DNA of 64,000 nt, from the NCBI GenBank assembly GCA_029054245.1, contig JAIDFQ010000042.1, positions 186,001 to 250,000 on the forward strand, read 5' to 3'. A program made the translations under genes and the position numbers. The first letter of the stretch is position 1, and each line of letters begins with the position of its first letter. This DNA comes from Lachnospiraceae bacterium. Lineage in GTDB: Bacteria > Bacillota > Clostridia > Lachnospirales > Lachnospiraceae. The notes under the pieces are model-generated. The model worked only from the letters and a program-made list of their open reading frames with translations, ran no database searches and was not told where the DNA came from. Positions 16,016 through 25,869 of the stretch are shown here, piece after piece.

Positions 16016-17440
16016 ATGGTCAAGAAAGTATTGGAGTATGTTGAAAAGTATCGAATGATTGAATCAGGGGATACCATAGTAGCAGGAGTTTCAGGGGGCG
16101 CAGATTCTGTCTGCCTCCTTTTTATGCTGCTTGAAATACAGAAGCAGGTTCCCTTTTTGATAGAGGTCGTGCATATTAATCATGGAATTCGGCAGGATGC
16201 GGCAAAGGATGCCTGCTTTGTCAGAGAGCTCTGTGCGCAGAGGGGACTTCCTTTTCATCTGGTGGAGGAGGATGTAAAGGAAAGAGCCAAAAAACATGGT
16301 GTCAGCCAGGAGGAAGAGGGGAGAGCCGTCAGATATCATGCATTTGAAACGGTGCTTGGAGAGAAAAGGGGAAAAATTGCGGTCGCACATAACAGCAATG
16401 ACAGAGCGGAGACGATGTTGTTTCATTTGTTTCGCGGAACGGGGCTCACAGGAGCCGGAGGAATCCGCCCGGTAAATGAGAAGATTATCCGTCCTCTTTT
16501 ATGCCTTAGAAGAAATGAGATAGAAAAATGGCTGGGTACGAAGGGTCTTTCCTTCTGCCAGGATTGTACCAATGAGCAGGATCTATATACCAGGAACCGT
16601 ATCAGACACCACATCTTAACTTATGCGGAACAGGAAGTTTGTCAGGGAGCAGTCGCAAATATGAATCGGGCGGCGGATCAGCTGCTGGGCGCCGAGGAGT
16701 ATATCGTAAGGCAGACAAAGATGGCAATGGAACGATGCGTGCAGGTTAAGGAGGAACGGAATAAGGTTATCATAAGAATACCGGAGCTTCTTAAGGAAGA
16801 TGCGTATATCAGAGGGCGTATCCTTTTGGAAAGCGTGGCGATGGCAGCAGGGCGTAAAAAGGATATTGCAGCAGTGCATATCAAAAGTGTAGAAGCGCTT
16901 TTAGAAGGAGAGGGCAATAAGGAAATACATCTTCCTTATGGAATCACGGTTTATAAAAAATACGAATTGGGTATGATACAAAGGAAGGATAAAGAAAAGG
17001 GAGACCATCTTTTAGCGCGGCAGGAGAAAGAAACATACGAGATACCGATTCCTATTTCCCAACCTGTATCCGTCAGGATACCAGGGCTCGGAGTGGCAGA
17101 ATTTACCGTATTTTTCAAAAAAGATTCACAAATTATTCCAGAAAAAACGTATACGAAATGGTTTGATTATGATAAAATAACTTCGTCTGTTATGTTTAGA
17201 ACGAAAAGACCGGGGGATTTTCTTACGATTAATCGGCAGATGGGGCATAAATCACTACAGGATTATTTTGTAAATGAAAAGATTCCCAAAGAGGACAGAA
17301 GCCGGCTTTATCTGTTGGCGGAGGGCGGGCATGTCATATGGATTCCCGGTTACCGAATAAGCGAATATTACAAGATACATAAGAATACCCGGACTGTTTT
17401 GCAGGTGACTGTGAAGGTAATAAATGGTTGCGAAAGATAG
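16016..17440 (+). CDS. tilS: tRNA(Ile)-lysidine synthase
   Basis: Modifies C34 of tRNA-Ile(CAU) to lysidine so that it reads AUA. The 474-residue protein has the N-terminal PP-loop SGGADS (about residues 25-31), the conserved HINHGIRQDAAKD block, AHNSNDRAETMLFHLFRGTGLTGAGGI, and the RNRIRHHI motif. The C-terminal TilS substrate-binding domain includes FRTKRPGDF and KSLQDYFVNEKIP. I chose 16016 because the protein then aligns with the usual N-terminus, although no clear ribosome site is seen there. An in-frame ATG at 15959 overlaps the previous gene and could couple translation. Confidence 0.9.
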   Translation: MVKKVLEYVEKYRMIESGDTIVAGVSGGADSVCLLFMLLEIQKQVPFLIEVVHINHGIRQDAAKDACFVRELCAQRGLPFHLVEEDVKERAKKHGVSQEEEGRAVRYHAFETVLGEKRGKIAVAHNSNDRAETMLFHLFRGTGLTGAGGIRPVNEKIIRPLLCLRRNEIEKWLGTKGLSFCQDCTNEQDLYTRNRIRHHILTYAEQEVCQGAVANMNRAADQLLGAEEYIVRQTKMAMERCVQVKEERNKVIIRIPELLKEDAYIRGRILLESVAMAAGRKKDIAAVHIKSVEALLEGEGNKEIHLPYGITVYKKYELGMIQRKDKEKGDHLLARQEKETYEIPIPISQPVSVRIPGLGVAEFTVFFKKDSQIIPEKTYTKWFDYDKITSSVMFRTKRPGDFLTINRQMGHKSLQDYFVNEKIPKEDRSRLYLLAEGGHVIWIPGYRISEYYKIHKNTRTVLQVTVKVINGCER

Positions 17441-17496
17441 ATACAGGTGACGGATATAAGTGCATATCTGTCATAAAAGAGAAAGGAGCTGGTAGT

Positions 17497-18021
17497 ATGG
17501 CTGAAAGAATCAAGGTACTGCTTTCGGAGGAGGAAGTAGATGCTAAAATCAAACAGATTGGTGAACAGATCAGCAGGGATTATGCGGGCAGGCAGGTTCA
17601 TTTGATCTGTGCCTTAAAAGGCGGGAGTTTTTTTATGTGCGAACTGGCGAAAAGAATTACGGTGCCTGTTTCCCTGGACTTTATGTCTGTTTCCAGTTAT
17701 GGGAACGAGACAAAATCCAGCGGTGTGGTAAGGATTGTAAAGGATCTCGATGAACCTATTATGGGGAAGGATGTTATCGTAATAGAGGATATTGTGGACT
17801 CGGGACGTACGTTAAGCTATATGCTGGATATGCTTAAGGAGAGAAAACCTGCCAGCATCAAACTGTGTACCCTGCTTGATAAACCGGAGCGCAGGGTGAT
17901 AGACGTACATGTAGATTATACCGGTTTTCAGATCCCAGATGAGTTTGTAGTGGGGTATGGACTGGATTATGCCCAGAAGTACAGGAATCTTCCTTATATT
18001 GGGATAGTAGAATTTGAATAA
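17497..18021 (+). CDS. hpt: Hypoxanthine phosphoribosyltransferase
   Basis: Salvages hypoxanthine and guanine to IMP and GMP using PRPP. The 174-residue chain has the PRPP-binding motif [14 protein letters not shown], the flexible loop [13 protein letters not shown], and [11 protein letters not shown] ... [22 protein letters not shown] near the C-terminus. AAAGGAGCT precedes the ATG at 17497. The tilS-hpt-ftsH order is conserved in Firmicutes and often co-transcribed. Confidence 0.94.
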   Translation: MAERIKVLLSEEEVDAKIKQIGEQISRDYAGRQVHLICALKGGSFFMCELAKRITVPVSLDFMSVSSYGNETKSSGVVRIVKDLDEPIMGKDVIVIEDIVDSGRTLSYMLDMLKERKPASIKLCTLLDKPERRVIDVHVDYTGFQIPDEFVVGYGLDYAQKYRNLPYIGIVEFE

Positions 18022-18065
18022 GTAAAGACAAAGCCGGAATCTTTCTGGCAAGTGAGGTAACAACA

Positions 18066-19904
18066 TTGAACAAGAAAAGTAGAGGATATAATGCATATTT
18101 TATACTCATTTTATTATTACTGGCGCTTCTAATCATACCAAGCCTTCTGGACAATGGGCATGTAGAGTATACCCGGGGCGAAATGATTCAGGATTTAGAG
18201 GACGGTAATATCGTGTACGCGGGTATCAGCCCCAGCCGGCAGACACCCACGGGCGAGGTTGACTTTGTGTTAAAAAATGGGGCAGAAAGAACGCTTTACG
18301 TGACGGATGTATCTGAGATTGAGGAGATTTTGCTCTCCCATGGTCTTGATCCGGAGGTCAAAAAGGTACAGGAAGAGAGCTGGTTTTTGACGAGTGTATT
18401 TCCCGTATTGATTGCAATTGTTGTGATGGTCTTTTTCTTTGTAATCATGAACAGCCAAAATAGCGGCGGTAACAACAAAATGATGAATTTCGGAAAAAGC
18501 CGGGCAAGGTTATCTATGGGAGACGGGAAGATTACCTTGAAGGATGTTGCCGGATTGAAGGAAGAAAAGGAAGAACTGGAAGAAATCGTGGAATTTTTAA
18601 GGGACCCTGCCAAGTTTACCAAGGTAGGAGCCAGGATTCCAAAGGGGGTGCTCTTAGAAGGGGCGCCAGGTACCGGTAAAACGCTGCTTGCCAAAGCGAT
18701 TGCAGGGGAAGCGGGCGTTCCTTTCTTTAGTATTTCTGGTTCCGATTTCGTGGAAATGTTCGTCGGCGTCGGTGCATCCAGAGTGCGAGATTTGTTCGAG
18801 GATGCAAAAAGGCATGCGCCCTGTATTGTCTTTATTGATGAAATTGATGCGGTGGCAAGACGCCGGGGAACCGGCATGGGAGGCGGTCACGACGAAAGGG
18901 AGCAGACCTTAAACCAGCTGCTTGTAGAAATGGATGGATTTGGCATAAATGAAGGGATTATTGTGCTTGCCGCAACCAACCGTGTAGACATTCTGGATCC
19001 TGCAATCCTCCGTCCGGGACGATTTGACAGAAAGATCAGCGTCAACAGGCCAGATGTGGGTGGAAGAGAAGACATCCTAAAGGTACATGCCAGAAACAAG
19101 CCTCTTGCAGAGGATGTTGACTTAAAACAGATTGCCCAGACTACAGCAGGTTTTACGGGAGCGGATTTGGAAAATCTTTTAAATGAGGCTTCCATTGTGG
19201 CTGCTAAGACGAACAGAAGCTTTGTCATGCAGGAAGATATCAAGAAAGCCTTTATCAAGGTAGGTATCGGTGCAGAAAAAAAGAGCCGTATCATCACGGA
19301 CAAGGAAAAAAAGATCACAGCTTATCACGAAGCTGGTCATGCGATTTTGTTCCATGTACTGCCTGATGTAGGACCAGTTTATACGGTGTCCATTATCCCC
19401 ACGGGATTAGGAGCGGCGGGCTATACAATGCCTCTGCCTGAAAATGATGATATGTTCATTACAAAGGGAAGGATGCTGCAGGATATCATGGTTTCTCTGG
19501 GTGGAAGAATAGCGGAGGAGATCATATTCAGTGATATTACGACGGGCGCTTCCAGTGATATCAAGAAGGCGACCAAGGCGGCAAGAGACATGGTGACGAG
19601 ATACGGTATGTCAGAGAACATCGGTGTCATCAATTACAACAGTGACGATGATGAAGTATTTATTGGAAGGGATCTGGCGCATGCCAAGAGTCACAGTGAA
19701 CTGATATCAGGAGAAATCGATAAAGAAGTAAAGAGCATTATCGACGGTTGCTACGATAAAGCTAAGGCAATTATCGTGGAGCATACGGATATTCTTCATA
19801 AGTGTGCAGATCTTCTTCTTGAAAAGGAAAAGATTGGAAGAGAGGAATTTGAAGCTCTGTTTGAGAGGAAAGATACCTCACCGGAAGCTTTCTTTCAAGA
19901 GTGA
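18066..19904 (+). CDS. ftsH: ATP-dependent zinc metalloprotease FtsH
   Basis: Membrane-anchored AAA+ protease for quality control of membrane and regulatory proteins, 612 residues. Two N-terminal helices (about 11-30 and 112-133) flank a short extracytoplasmic domain. The AAA module has Walker A GAPGTGKT (199-206), Walker B VFIDEIDA and the SRH ([21 protein letters not shown]). The M41 protease has HEAGH (421-425), with the third zinc ligand expected in the TGASSDI region. The TTG start at 18066 is preceded by GTGAGGT; no ATG lies near it in frame. Confidence 0.94.
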   Translation: MNKKSRGYNAYFILILLLLALLIIPSLLDNGHVEYTRGEMIQDLEDGNIVYAGISPSRQTPTGEVDFVLKNGAERTLYVTDVSEIEEILLSHGLDPEVKKVQEESWFLTSVFPVLIAIVVMVFFFVIMNSQNSGGNNKMMNFGKSRARLSMGDGKITLKDVAGLKEEKEELEEIVEFLRDPAKFTKVGARIPKGVLLEGAPGTGKTLLAKAIAGEAGVPFFSISGSDFVEMFVGVGASRVRDLFEDAKRHAPCIVFIDEIDAVARRRGTGMGGGHDEREQTLNQLLVEMDGFGINEGIIVLAATNRVDILDPAILRPGRFDRKISVNRPDVGGREDILKVHARNKPLAEDVDLKQIAQTTAGFTGADLENLLNEASIVAAKTNRSFVMQEDIKKAFIKVGIGAEKKSRIITDKEKKITAYHEAGHAILFHVLPDVGPVYTVSIIPTGLGAAGYTMPLPENDDMFITKGRMLQDIMVSLGGRIAEEIIFSDITTGASSDIKKATKAARDMVTRYGMSENIGVINYNSDDDEVFIGRDLAHAKSHSELISGEIDKEVKSIIDGCYDKAKAIIVEHTDILHKCADLLLEKEKIGREEFEALFERKDTSPEAFFQE

Positions 19905-19962
19905 ATATACAAATTGCACAAAAAATAAAAGCTGAAATTGTAATATTTGTGAATCGTGGGTA

Positions 19963-19991
19963 TTTACGCAAAGTGTAGGGTATGCTATTAT
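19963..19991 (+). promoter_or_regulatory. Candidate promoter in the ftsH-GH13 gap
   Basis: TTTACG (19963-19968), a 17-bp spacer and TATTAT (19986-19991); expected start near 19998. No coding region follows before a strong terminator, so it may drive a short RNA. Confidence 0.4.
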
Positions 19992-19997
19992 ACTACT

Positions 19998-20094
19998 TGT
20001 AACCCCCCCCAATACATTATATAGTTTTTTGCTATACCCCATAAGAAAGAAATACCTTCTCTAAAAAGGACAGTAACTCGTTACTGTCTTTTTT
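19998..20094 (+). ncRNA. Candidate short non-coding RNA
   Basis: Between the candidate promoter at 19963-19991 and the strong terminator at 20069-20094 is a ~97-base segment with no open frame of note. It contains a run of eight C (20002-20009) and a small hairpin TATAG/CTATA. I know no family that matches. The alternative is that this is simply the ftsH 3' untranslated region. Confidence 0.3.
20069..20094 (+). terminator. Terminator between ftsH and the GH13 gene
   Basis: Perfect 8-bp stem GACAGTAA / TTACTGTC with CTCG loop and six T; flanking A-run allows extension of the stem. Confidence 0.9.
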
Positions 20095-20195
20095 ACTGCC
20101 CTGTAGTGATCAGCCAGAATGTATATTGCGAATCTGATGGGTATAGTATAATATATAGATGTAACTGTATTTTTTAGAAACGGAGTTGACTATTT

Positions 20196-22325
20196 ATGGA
20201 TTTTGAACGATTGATGAAGGCGGAATATAACAGGCAATACATAGAAAGTATGCGGCCTGTTTTTAATAGGAAGGCATTGTTCAGTGACACGACGGAGAAT
20301 TATTTATCCCCTGCAGAACCGAATCCCTATTCGCAGATCACCATTAGATTTCGTGCGGCGCTCAATAACGTTGACAGAGTCTTTATGGTGCACCAGGGAA
20401 CTAGAACAATTATGCATAAAGAAAGCAATGATGACGTTTTTGACTATTTTGCCTGCCAGACAGAAGTGGAAGAGGTGGAATATGCGTATCATTTTGAAGT
20501 TCAGATAGGAAAGATTACCTGCATTTACGATACAAGAGGAGTGACAAAGGAAACATCCCCGGAATATGATTTCCGAATCATTCCTGGATTTAAGACACCT
20601 AAGTGGGCAAAAGGTGCGGTAATGTATCAGATTTACGTGGATCGTTTTTATAATGGCGATCCCACCAATGATGTGCTGACCTCGGAATATGAGTATATTG
20701 GCGATAAGACAGTAAAGGTGGATGATTGGAATAAGTATCCGGCAGTGATGGGAGTCCGCGAATTTTATGGCGGCGATCTGCAAGGTGTGTTAGATAAGAT
20801 GGATTATTTGCAGGGGCTGGGAATTGATGTTATTTATTTCAATCCTCTGTTTGTTTCTCCTTCTAATCATAAGTATGACATTCAAGATTATGATTGTATT
20901 GATCCTCATATTGGCAAGATTGTAAGCGATGAAGGAGAACTGCTTTCCTATGATCAGCATGAGAACCGGTTTGCCAGCAGATATATCGACAGAGTTACGA
21001 ATAAGAAGAATTTGGATGCCAGCAATGCCTTGTTTGCCAAAGTGGTTGAAGAAGCGCACAGAAGAGGGATGAAGGTGATTTTAGACGGTGTGTTCAATCA
21101 TTGCGGTTCCTTTAATAAGTGGATGGACAGGGAAAGAATATACGAAAATGCAGAAGGGTATGAAAAGGGCGCGCATATCATCAAAGAGAGCCCTTATAAT
21201 TCTTACTTCCAATTTTATAATGAGAACGCATGGCCGTATAATACCAGCTATGATGGATGGTGGGGGCATGATACGCTTCCGAAACTAAATTACGAGAAAT
21301 CCCGGGAATTGTTTGATTATGTCCTGCGGATTGCGGCTAAGTGGGTTTCCCCTCCTTATAATGCGGACGGATGGCGCCTGGACGTTGCGGCGGATTTAGG
21401 TCATAGTCCTGAGTTTAATCATTACTTTTGGAAGGAGTTTAGAAAAGCTGTAAGACAGGCAAATCCGAATGCCATCGTTCTGGCTGAACATTATGGAAGC
21501 CCAAGGGATTGGCTGAATGGAAAAGAATGGGATACGGTGATGAACTATGATGCCTTTATGGAGCCAGTTACTTGGTTTTTAACAGGTATGCAGAAACATA
21601 GTGACGATTACCGCGGGGATCTGTATGGAAATACGGACAGCTTTATGGGAGCCATGCGGCACCATATGGCAAGCTTTACAACGCCGTCGCTCCAGATTGC
21701 AATGAACGAGCTTTCCAATCACGATCATTCCAGATTTTTGACCAGGACCAACAAAAAGGTGGGCAGGACAAACACATTGGGCGCGCAGGCGGCTGACGAA
21801 GGCGTTAATAAAGCGGTCATGCGTGAAGCGGTGGTCATTCAGATGACTTGGCCGGGGGCACCCACGATTTATTACGGTGACGAAGCAGGGGTATGCGGAT
21901 TCACGGATCCTGATAATAGGCGAACTTATCCATGGGGACATGAAGACCAGGAACTGATTCAGTTCCACAGGGAAATGATACGCATTCATAAAGAAAATCC
22001 TGAGATTTTGACAGGATCCCTTAGTTTTATCGATCACGCTTATAATGTGCTGGGGTATGGCAGATTCAACCGTAAATCAGCGATTGTTGTGCTGATCAAT
22101 AACAATGACCATGAGGTGACCAGAGAGGTGTCGGTATGGCAGCTGGGTATCCCCAAGGAGAGTGTGATTAAAAGCCTGATGTTTACCGATGAAGGGGGAT
22201 ATTCCACACAATCCCATGAGTATCCGGTAGTTGCAGGCAAGATTGGCATAACGCTTCCGAAAACTTCAGCTATTGTACTGAAATATGAGAAGCGGGCATC
22301 TAAAAATTTCCTGCTCTTTCGATAA
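20196..22325 (+). CDS. GH13 alpha-glycosidase (neopullulanase/cyclomaltodextrinase-like)
   Basis: Cytoplasmic alpha-glucan hydrolase of 709 residues with no signal peptide. An N-terminal beta domain of ~130 residues resembles the CBM34-type domain of neopullulanases. The (beta/alpha)8 barrel follows from about residue 140 (KGAVMYQIYVDRFYNGD). The GH13 conserved regions are readable: DGVFNHCG, DGWRLDVA with nucleophile D396, LAEHYG with acid/base E431, and LSNHDHSR with D510. A beta-sandwich ends the protein. CGGAGT precedes the ATG. It probably degrades maltodextrins, cyclodextrins or imported pullulan fragments; exact specificity is open. It stands alone, without transporter genes. Confidence 0.88.
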   Translation: MDFERLMKAEYNRQYIESMRPVFNRKALFSDTTENYLSPAEPNPYSQITIRFRAALNNVDRVFMVHQGTRTIMHKESNDDVFDYFACQTEVEEVEYAYHFEVQIGKITCIYDTRGVTKETSPEYDFRIIPGFKTPKWAKGAVMYQIYVDRFYNGDPTNDVLTSEYEYIGDKTVKVDDWNKYPAVMGVREFYGGDLQGVLDKMDYLQGLGIDVIYFNPLFVSPSNHKYDIQDYDCIDPHIGKIVSDEGELLSYDQHENRFASRYIDRVTNKKNLDASNALFAKVVEEAHRRGMKVILDGVFNHCGSFNKWMDRERIYENAEGYEKGAHIIKESPYNSYFQFYNENAWPYNTSYDGWWGHDTLPKLNYEKSRELFDYVLRIAAKWVSPPYNADGWRLDVAADLGHSPEFNHYFWKEFRKAVRQANPNAIVLAEHYGSPRDWLNGKEWDTVMNYDAFMEPVTWFLTGMQKHSDDYRGDLYGNTDSFMGAMRHHMASFTTPSLQIAMNELSNHDHSRFLTRTNKKVGRTNTLGAQAADEGVNKAVMREAVVIQMTWPGAPTIYYGDEAGVCGFTDPDNRRTYPWGHEDQELIQFHREMIRIHKENPEILTGSLSFIDHAYNVLGYGRFNRKSAIVVLINNNDHEVTREVSVWQLGIPKESVIKSLMFTDEGGYSTQSHEYPVVAGKIGITLPKTSAIVLKYEKRASKNFLLFR

Positions 22326-22352
22326 AATGACAAAGGAGACACGTTGTTTCGT

Positions 22353-22391
22353 GTAACAGTTCAGCCCTTACGGACTGAGCTGTTACCGCTT
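22353..22391 (+). terminator. Terminator after the GH13 gene
   Basis: Stem GTAACAGTTCAG (22353-22364) with CTGAGCTGTTAC (22375-22386), then CGCTTTT. It lies between convergent genes and may also serve the minus-strand gene that ends at 22392. Confidence 0.7.
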
Positions 22392-24041
22392 TTAAGAACC
22401 ATTCCATATTTTTCCTGTAAGATTTTGATATTCTCTTTGAAATTCATAATGGGAAATCATTTCTTCCTTCCGATTAGTGTTTCCTGAATTTTCTGTCTGG
22501 TCTTGCTGTACGGTGATGTAATGGGTTCCCTCTTCGATCATTTCAGGATATTTTTCAACCATTTCAGGGTACTTTTCGCGCAACATTTGACCGCCTTGGG
22601 CGTCATAAATAGTGATGACTTCCAGCCCGGAATCAATAAACTTATTCCCTGCTGTGTCAAGAAAGCAGGGGTAAAAAGCCCTGACGTGATAAGGGGCGGA
22701 AATAATCAGATTGTAATACAGGTTTCCGCTTTTCCCCAGCGATAACCATTCATTTCCATCGCTTCCATCAAAATAAATGCAGTGCGCTTTTCCGTTTCGG
22801 CAGGTAAAAATGTAATTTATCATACCGTCTTCCCAAATTTCATTCTCCACCTGACAGATTAATTCCTCTTCCCCGTCCTGATTAACATCACATCTTTGAA
22901 AAGAAAAGTTTTCCTCGGTCAAATCCTCTTTTTCTATATAAGAATATTTTTCTCCCATTTCTGCGTAAGAAAAATCCCCTCTTTCTATTGCAGAAAATAC
23001 TTCGTCCCGAGACAGAAAATCTCCACTGCTTTTTTCGGGAATATCGCAAAATGTTTCACAGTCAAACCATACAGCCTCTTGGTTCAAATAATCCATTTTT
23101 TCTTTCTTCTTTGATTCATCCATACCCTGTATCCCCAATCGCTCAATGATGTCCAGGCAAACAAGATTTTTTGCTTGTTCTCCAAATATATAAATGACTT
23201 CTTTATTGACAGATTCTCCAGTATCCTTCTGATATTCTGCGCTCTTTATCTGAAAAAGAAGTTCTCCCTTTCCGTCTTCATTATAATCATATAATGCAAA
23301 CCGTTTGCAGCATTCCCCCAACTCAGCAGAATAGATTTCTTCATCAAAAAAACTAAGTTCGCGGCTTTTGCCTCTATCGGTAAAAGGGTTTTCCGCAGTC
23401 AGATTGTAATACAAAAATTCCTGGTACAAGGAAGGAAGTGAGAGATTTTGTAAATATCCTTTGACATGTGTCGTGCAGCCAAATGAAAACTGAATATAAT
23501 AGCGTTTGTCTGTCTCTGCTAAGACTGCGCTTGCCATTCCGCTTATTACGCCTTCTTGCTGCTTTTCCTTTTCTTTAGATATTGTAATTTTCAAATTAGT
23601 AAAAATGGTTTCTTCCGATTCTGCGGAAATTCCGTAAGTATCTGCTAAAAGATGTCTAATGAATTCGTTATCTATAACTGGTTTCTCAGAAAAGTACGGG
23701 TTTCCTCTTAAATCGATTCTGCTCATTTGAAGTCCTTCTTTCTCTTCCATGATCCATATGATATCCTGCTTTTGGTCGATTAGATAATCTGTCAAAGGAT
23801 AGATGATTTTCTCAGCTTCAGGAGAGGCAAGGTAAAGGCATTTCTGGTCAGGGCTATCATACGTGTAGACGAGCAATTGATCTTCTTCGTATCGGCAGTT
23901 GCAATGGGAAAGTGGTATTTCCCTGATGGTGTTATCCTCATCCCTTAAGGCAAAGCTTTCCGGCGCTTTAAGAGCGGCTGCAGTAAGCAGGCTTAAAGCC
24001 ATGCAAAGAGCGTTGTTTATTAGTATCATCAGTTCCTTCAT
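22392..24041 (-). CDS. Secreted protein of unknown function with two DxNxDG motifs
   Basis: 549-residue protein with an N-terminal hydrophobic segment (ILINNALCMALSLLTAAALKAP), read as an uncleaved anchor or signal peptide without a lipobox. I do not recognise the family. Two calcium-loop-like stretches, YDYNEDGKGELLFQI and CDVNQDGEEELICQV, resemble dockerin/FG-GAP loops and suggest calcium-stabilised beta-propeller-like repeats. The chain is acidic and rich in aromatic residues. It is a single gene with no partner on its strand. The ribosome site (AGGATG) is weak, so the start is uncertain; ATG at residue 5 is an alternative. Confidence 0.6.
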   Translation of the reverse strand: MKELMILINNALCMALSLLTAAALKAPESFALRDEDNTIREIPLSHCNCRYEEDQLLVYTYDSPDQKCLYLASPEAEKIIYPLTDYLIDQKQDIIWIMEEKEGLQMSRIDLRGNPYFSEKPVIDNEFIRHLLADTYGISAESEETIFTNLKITISKEKEKQQEGVISGMASAVLAETDKRYYIQFSFGCTTHVKGYLQNLSLPSLYQEFLYYNLTAENPFTDRGKSRELSFFDEEIYSAELGECCKRFALYDYNEDGKGELLFQIKSAEYQKDTGESVNKEVIYIFGEQAKNLVCLDIIERLGIQGMDESKKKEKMDYLNQEAVWFDCETFCDIPEKSSGDFLSRDEVFSAIERGDFSYAEMGEKYSYIEKEDLTEENFSFQRCDVNQDGEEELICQVENEIWEDGMINYIFTCRNGKAHCIYFDGSDGNEWLSLGKSGNLYYNLIISAPYHVRAFYPCFLDTAGNKFIDSGLEVITIYDAQGGQMLREKYPEMVEKYPEMIEEGTHYITVQQDQTENSGNTNRKEEMISHYEFQREYQNLTGKIWNGS

Positions 24042-24254
24042 AGTTTTTCATCCTAGCTTTCTTCATATATTTGCTAAAAGCATTTGTTTTATTATATAAC
24101 AGAATTGCATCATTTTTGCATCGAATATCCAGATCAAACGCGGAACATTAGAATACAGCATCTTACTAATTTGTAATCAAATATATCCAGGCAATCAGTA
24201 AGGGAAAAAGTATGAAAATATTATAAAAAGGTATTTTATTAGAGAAGGGGGTGC

Positions 24255-24260
24255 TATAAT
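24255..24260 (+). promoter_or_regulatory. -10 element upstream of the SDR gene
   Basis: TATAAT at 24255-24260, 34 bp before the start; the -35 region (TATTTT) is poor. The rest of the 24042-24293 gap is A/T-rich with nothing else recognised. Confidence 0.4.
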
Positions 24261-24293
24261 ATAGGATAAAAAGAGAAGGGAAGGAGCAGTATA

Positions 24294-25040
24294 ATGTTAT
24301 TAGAAGGGAAAGTAGCAATTGTAACGGGAGGAACCAGAGGGATTGGATTTGAAGTTGTCCGTAAATATCTGGCAAACGGTGCTAAAGTCGTTCTTTTTGG
24401 ATCGCGGCAGGAGACTGTGGACAAGGCGCTTGCTAAGCTTAGGGAAGAAAATGCTGATTGGGAAGTGGATGGTATGTTTCCAAAGCTTACGGACGCATTG
24501 GAGGTTGAAAAGGCGATTCTGGATGTGAAGGAGAAATTTGGGAGGATTGATATTCTTGTCAATAATGCAGGAATATCGCAGAGCACGCCCTTATATGATT
24601 ATACACCGGAGGAGTTTGACAAGGTAATCGATTTGAATGTGAAAGCACTATTTTATGCTATTCTGCCGGTGGCAAAGGTTATGAAGGAGCAGGGAGGCGG
24701 CTGTATCATTAATACCAGTTCAATGGTCAGCATTTCGGGTCAGCCTTCGGGAGTTGGATATCCCACCAGTAAATCGGCAGTGAACGGCATGACATTTTCA
24801 CTTGCAAGAGAACTTGGCAAAGACAATATAAGGGTAAATGCGGTTGCGCCCGGGGTGACGAAAACAGATATGGTGGCGGCGCTTCCGCAGGCTATGGTCG
24901 ATGCGATATCTGCGAAGATTCCGCTGGGAAGACCGGGAGAGCCAGAGGATGTTGCCAATGCATTTTTGTACCTTGCCAGCGATCTCGCAAGTTATGTGAC
25001 CGGTGAGATTTTGTCTGTTGACGGTGCATGCAGGGTATAG
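24294..25040 (+). CDS. Short-chain dehydrogenase/reductase (FabG/BaiA-like)
   Basis: NAD(P)-dependent oxidoreductase of 248 residues with the classical SDR layout: nucleotide-binding TGGTRGIGFE, the NNAG block (LVNNAGIS), catalytic Ser (INTSSMVS) and YPTSK. The C-terminal SDLASYVTGEILSVDGA block completes the fold. The sequence from GVGYPTSKSA onwards and the SDLAS...VDGA end recall both FabG and the BaiA-type bile acid 3-alpha-dehydrogenases of Lachnospiraceae. No bai or fab genes are adjacent, so the substrate is open. A GGAAGGAG site precedes the ATG. Confidence 0.85.
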   Translation: MLLEGKVAIVTGGTRGIGFEVVRKYLANGAKVVLFGSRQETVDKALAKLREENADWEVDGMFPKLTDALEVEKAILDVKEKFGRIDILVNNAGISQSTPLYDYTPEEFDKVIDLNVKALFYAILPVAKVMKEQGGGCIINTSSMVSISGQPSGVGYPTSKSAVNGMTFSLARELGKDNIRVNAVAPGVTKTDMVAALPQAMVDAISAKIPLGRPGEPEDVANAFLYLASDLASYVTGEILSVDGACRV

Positions 25041-25072
25041 GAATGGAAAAACTTTGTAAAAAGTGATTATAA

Positions 25073-25102
25073 AAACTCCGGCGCATTTGAACGCCGGAGT
25101 TT
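25073..25102. terminator. Bidirectional terminator between SDR and lipoprotein genes
   Basis: Perfect 11-bp stem AAACTCCGGCG / CGCCGGAGTTT with an 8-base loop. The minus strand ends in a five-T run and the plus strand in TTTCATATTT, so it can stop both convergent genes. Confidence 0.88.
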
Positions 25103-25136
25103 CATATTTAATATAGAGTAATGATTGTTATGTATT

Positions 25137-25838
25137 TTACTGGAACATTGCTGCATCAATCTGGCTTGAGAAGGTGTTCATATCACTAGGAAGCCATGCC
25201 ACCGTTTCCTTACCGCTTACATCAACTGCAAGCTTTTCGCAGACAACGGTTACATCAACAGGCTCTGTCTTAAGTTCCATAGCGGAAAGTCCAGCTAAAA
25301 AGTCACTGATGTACTGCTGCATATATTTGGTCAATACTTCTGTATCACCGCCTGCGACAGCCAACTGATCTTCCTCTGTAATGCTGTTCATCATTGTTGT
25401 GGAAGCATCAATCATAACCTGGTTCATGTCATCCAGGGAGTAGCCGTAAATTTTCAAAGAAACGGTAACCTGATCACTGCTTTCAGAAGTAATTTCTGTA
25501 GTATAGTTGATCTTGTCAAGAACTGCCATCATGGAGTCTGTAATTTCCTGGAGCTCTTCGTCAGATAAATTAACGCCTGCGCTTGTAAGCTGACTGCTTA
25601 ATTCATCTACCAGTTCCGTGTTGGCGCCTTCTTCAAAAAATGCGCTGCGTACATCTTCCTCTGATGCAAAACCAAGAAGGTCTTTCATAGGAGCGGCATT
25701 GCTCTTTGCAGCAAGTTCAAATAAAGCGCTTACTGTCTGATCCGCCGGAGCCATTTTTGATCCGCAACCTGTCAGCGTCATGCACATGATTGCCATGGTT
25801 GCAACTACTGCTAATACTTTCTTTGTCATTTTTTTCAT
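25137..25838 (-). CDS. Lipoprotein of unknown function
   Basis: 233-residue protein with a lipoprotein signal (KKMTKKVLAVVATMAIMCMTLTGC). The mature part is acidic and mostly helical, with an N-terminal ~90 residues (ADQTVSALFELAAKSN ... EEVRSAFFEEGAN-like) and a beta-containing end. It resembles the broad class of clostridial lipoproteins annotated as DUF5105-like, which is a guess. A very good AAAGGAGAGAG site supports the ATG at 25838. The frame continues upstream to a TTG at 25916, but that extension only encodes three copies of a 15-base repeat and has no ribosome site. Confidence 0.75.
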   Translation of the reverse strand: MKKMTKKVLAVVATMAIMCMTLTGCGSKMAPADQTVSALFELAAKSNAAPMKDLLGFASEEDVRSAFFEEGANTELVDELSSQLTSAGVNLSDEELQEITDSMMAVLDKINYTTEITSESSDQVTVSLKIYGYSLDDMNQVMIDASTTMMNSITEEDQLAVAGGDTEVLTKYMQQYISDFLAGLSAMELKTEPVDVTVVCEKLAVDVSGKETVAWLPSDMNTFSSQIDAAMFQ

Positions 25839-25869
25839 AATAAATACTCTCTCCTTTTCCACCTCATTT

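Noticed and set aside
20002-20009. Run of eight C as a possible sequencing error or slippage site
   Set aside because: It is intergenic and changes no reading frame; noted only as part of the candidate RNA.
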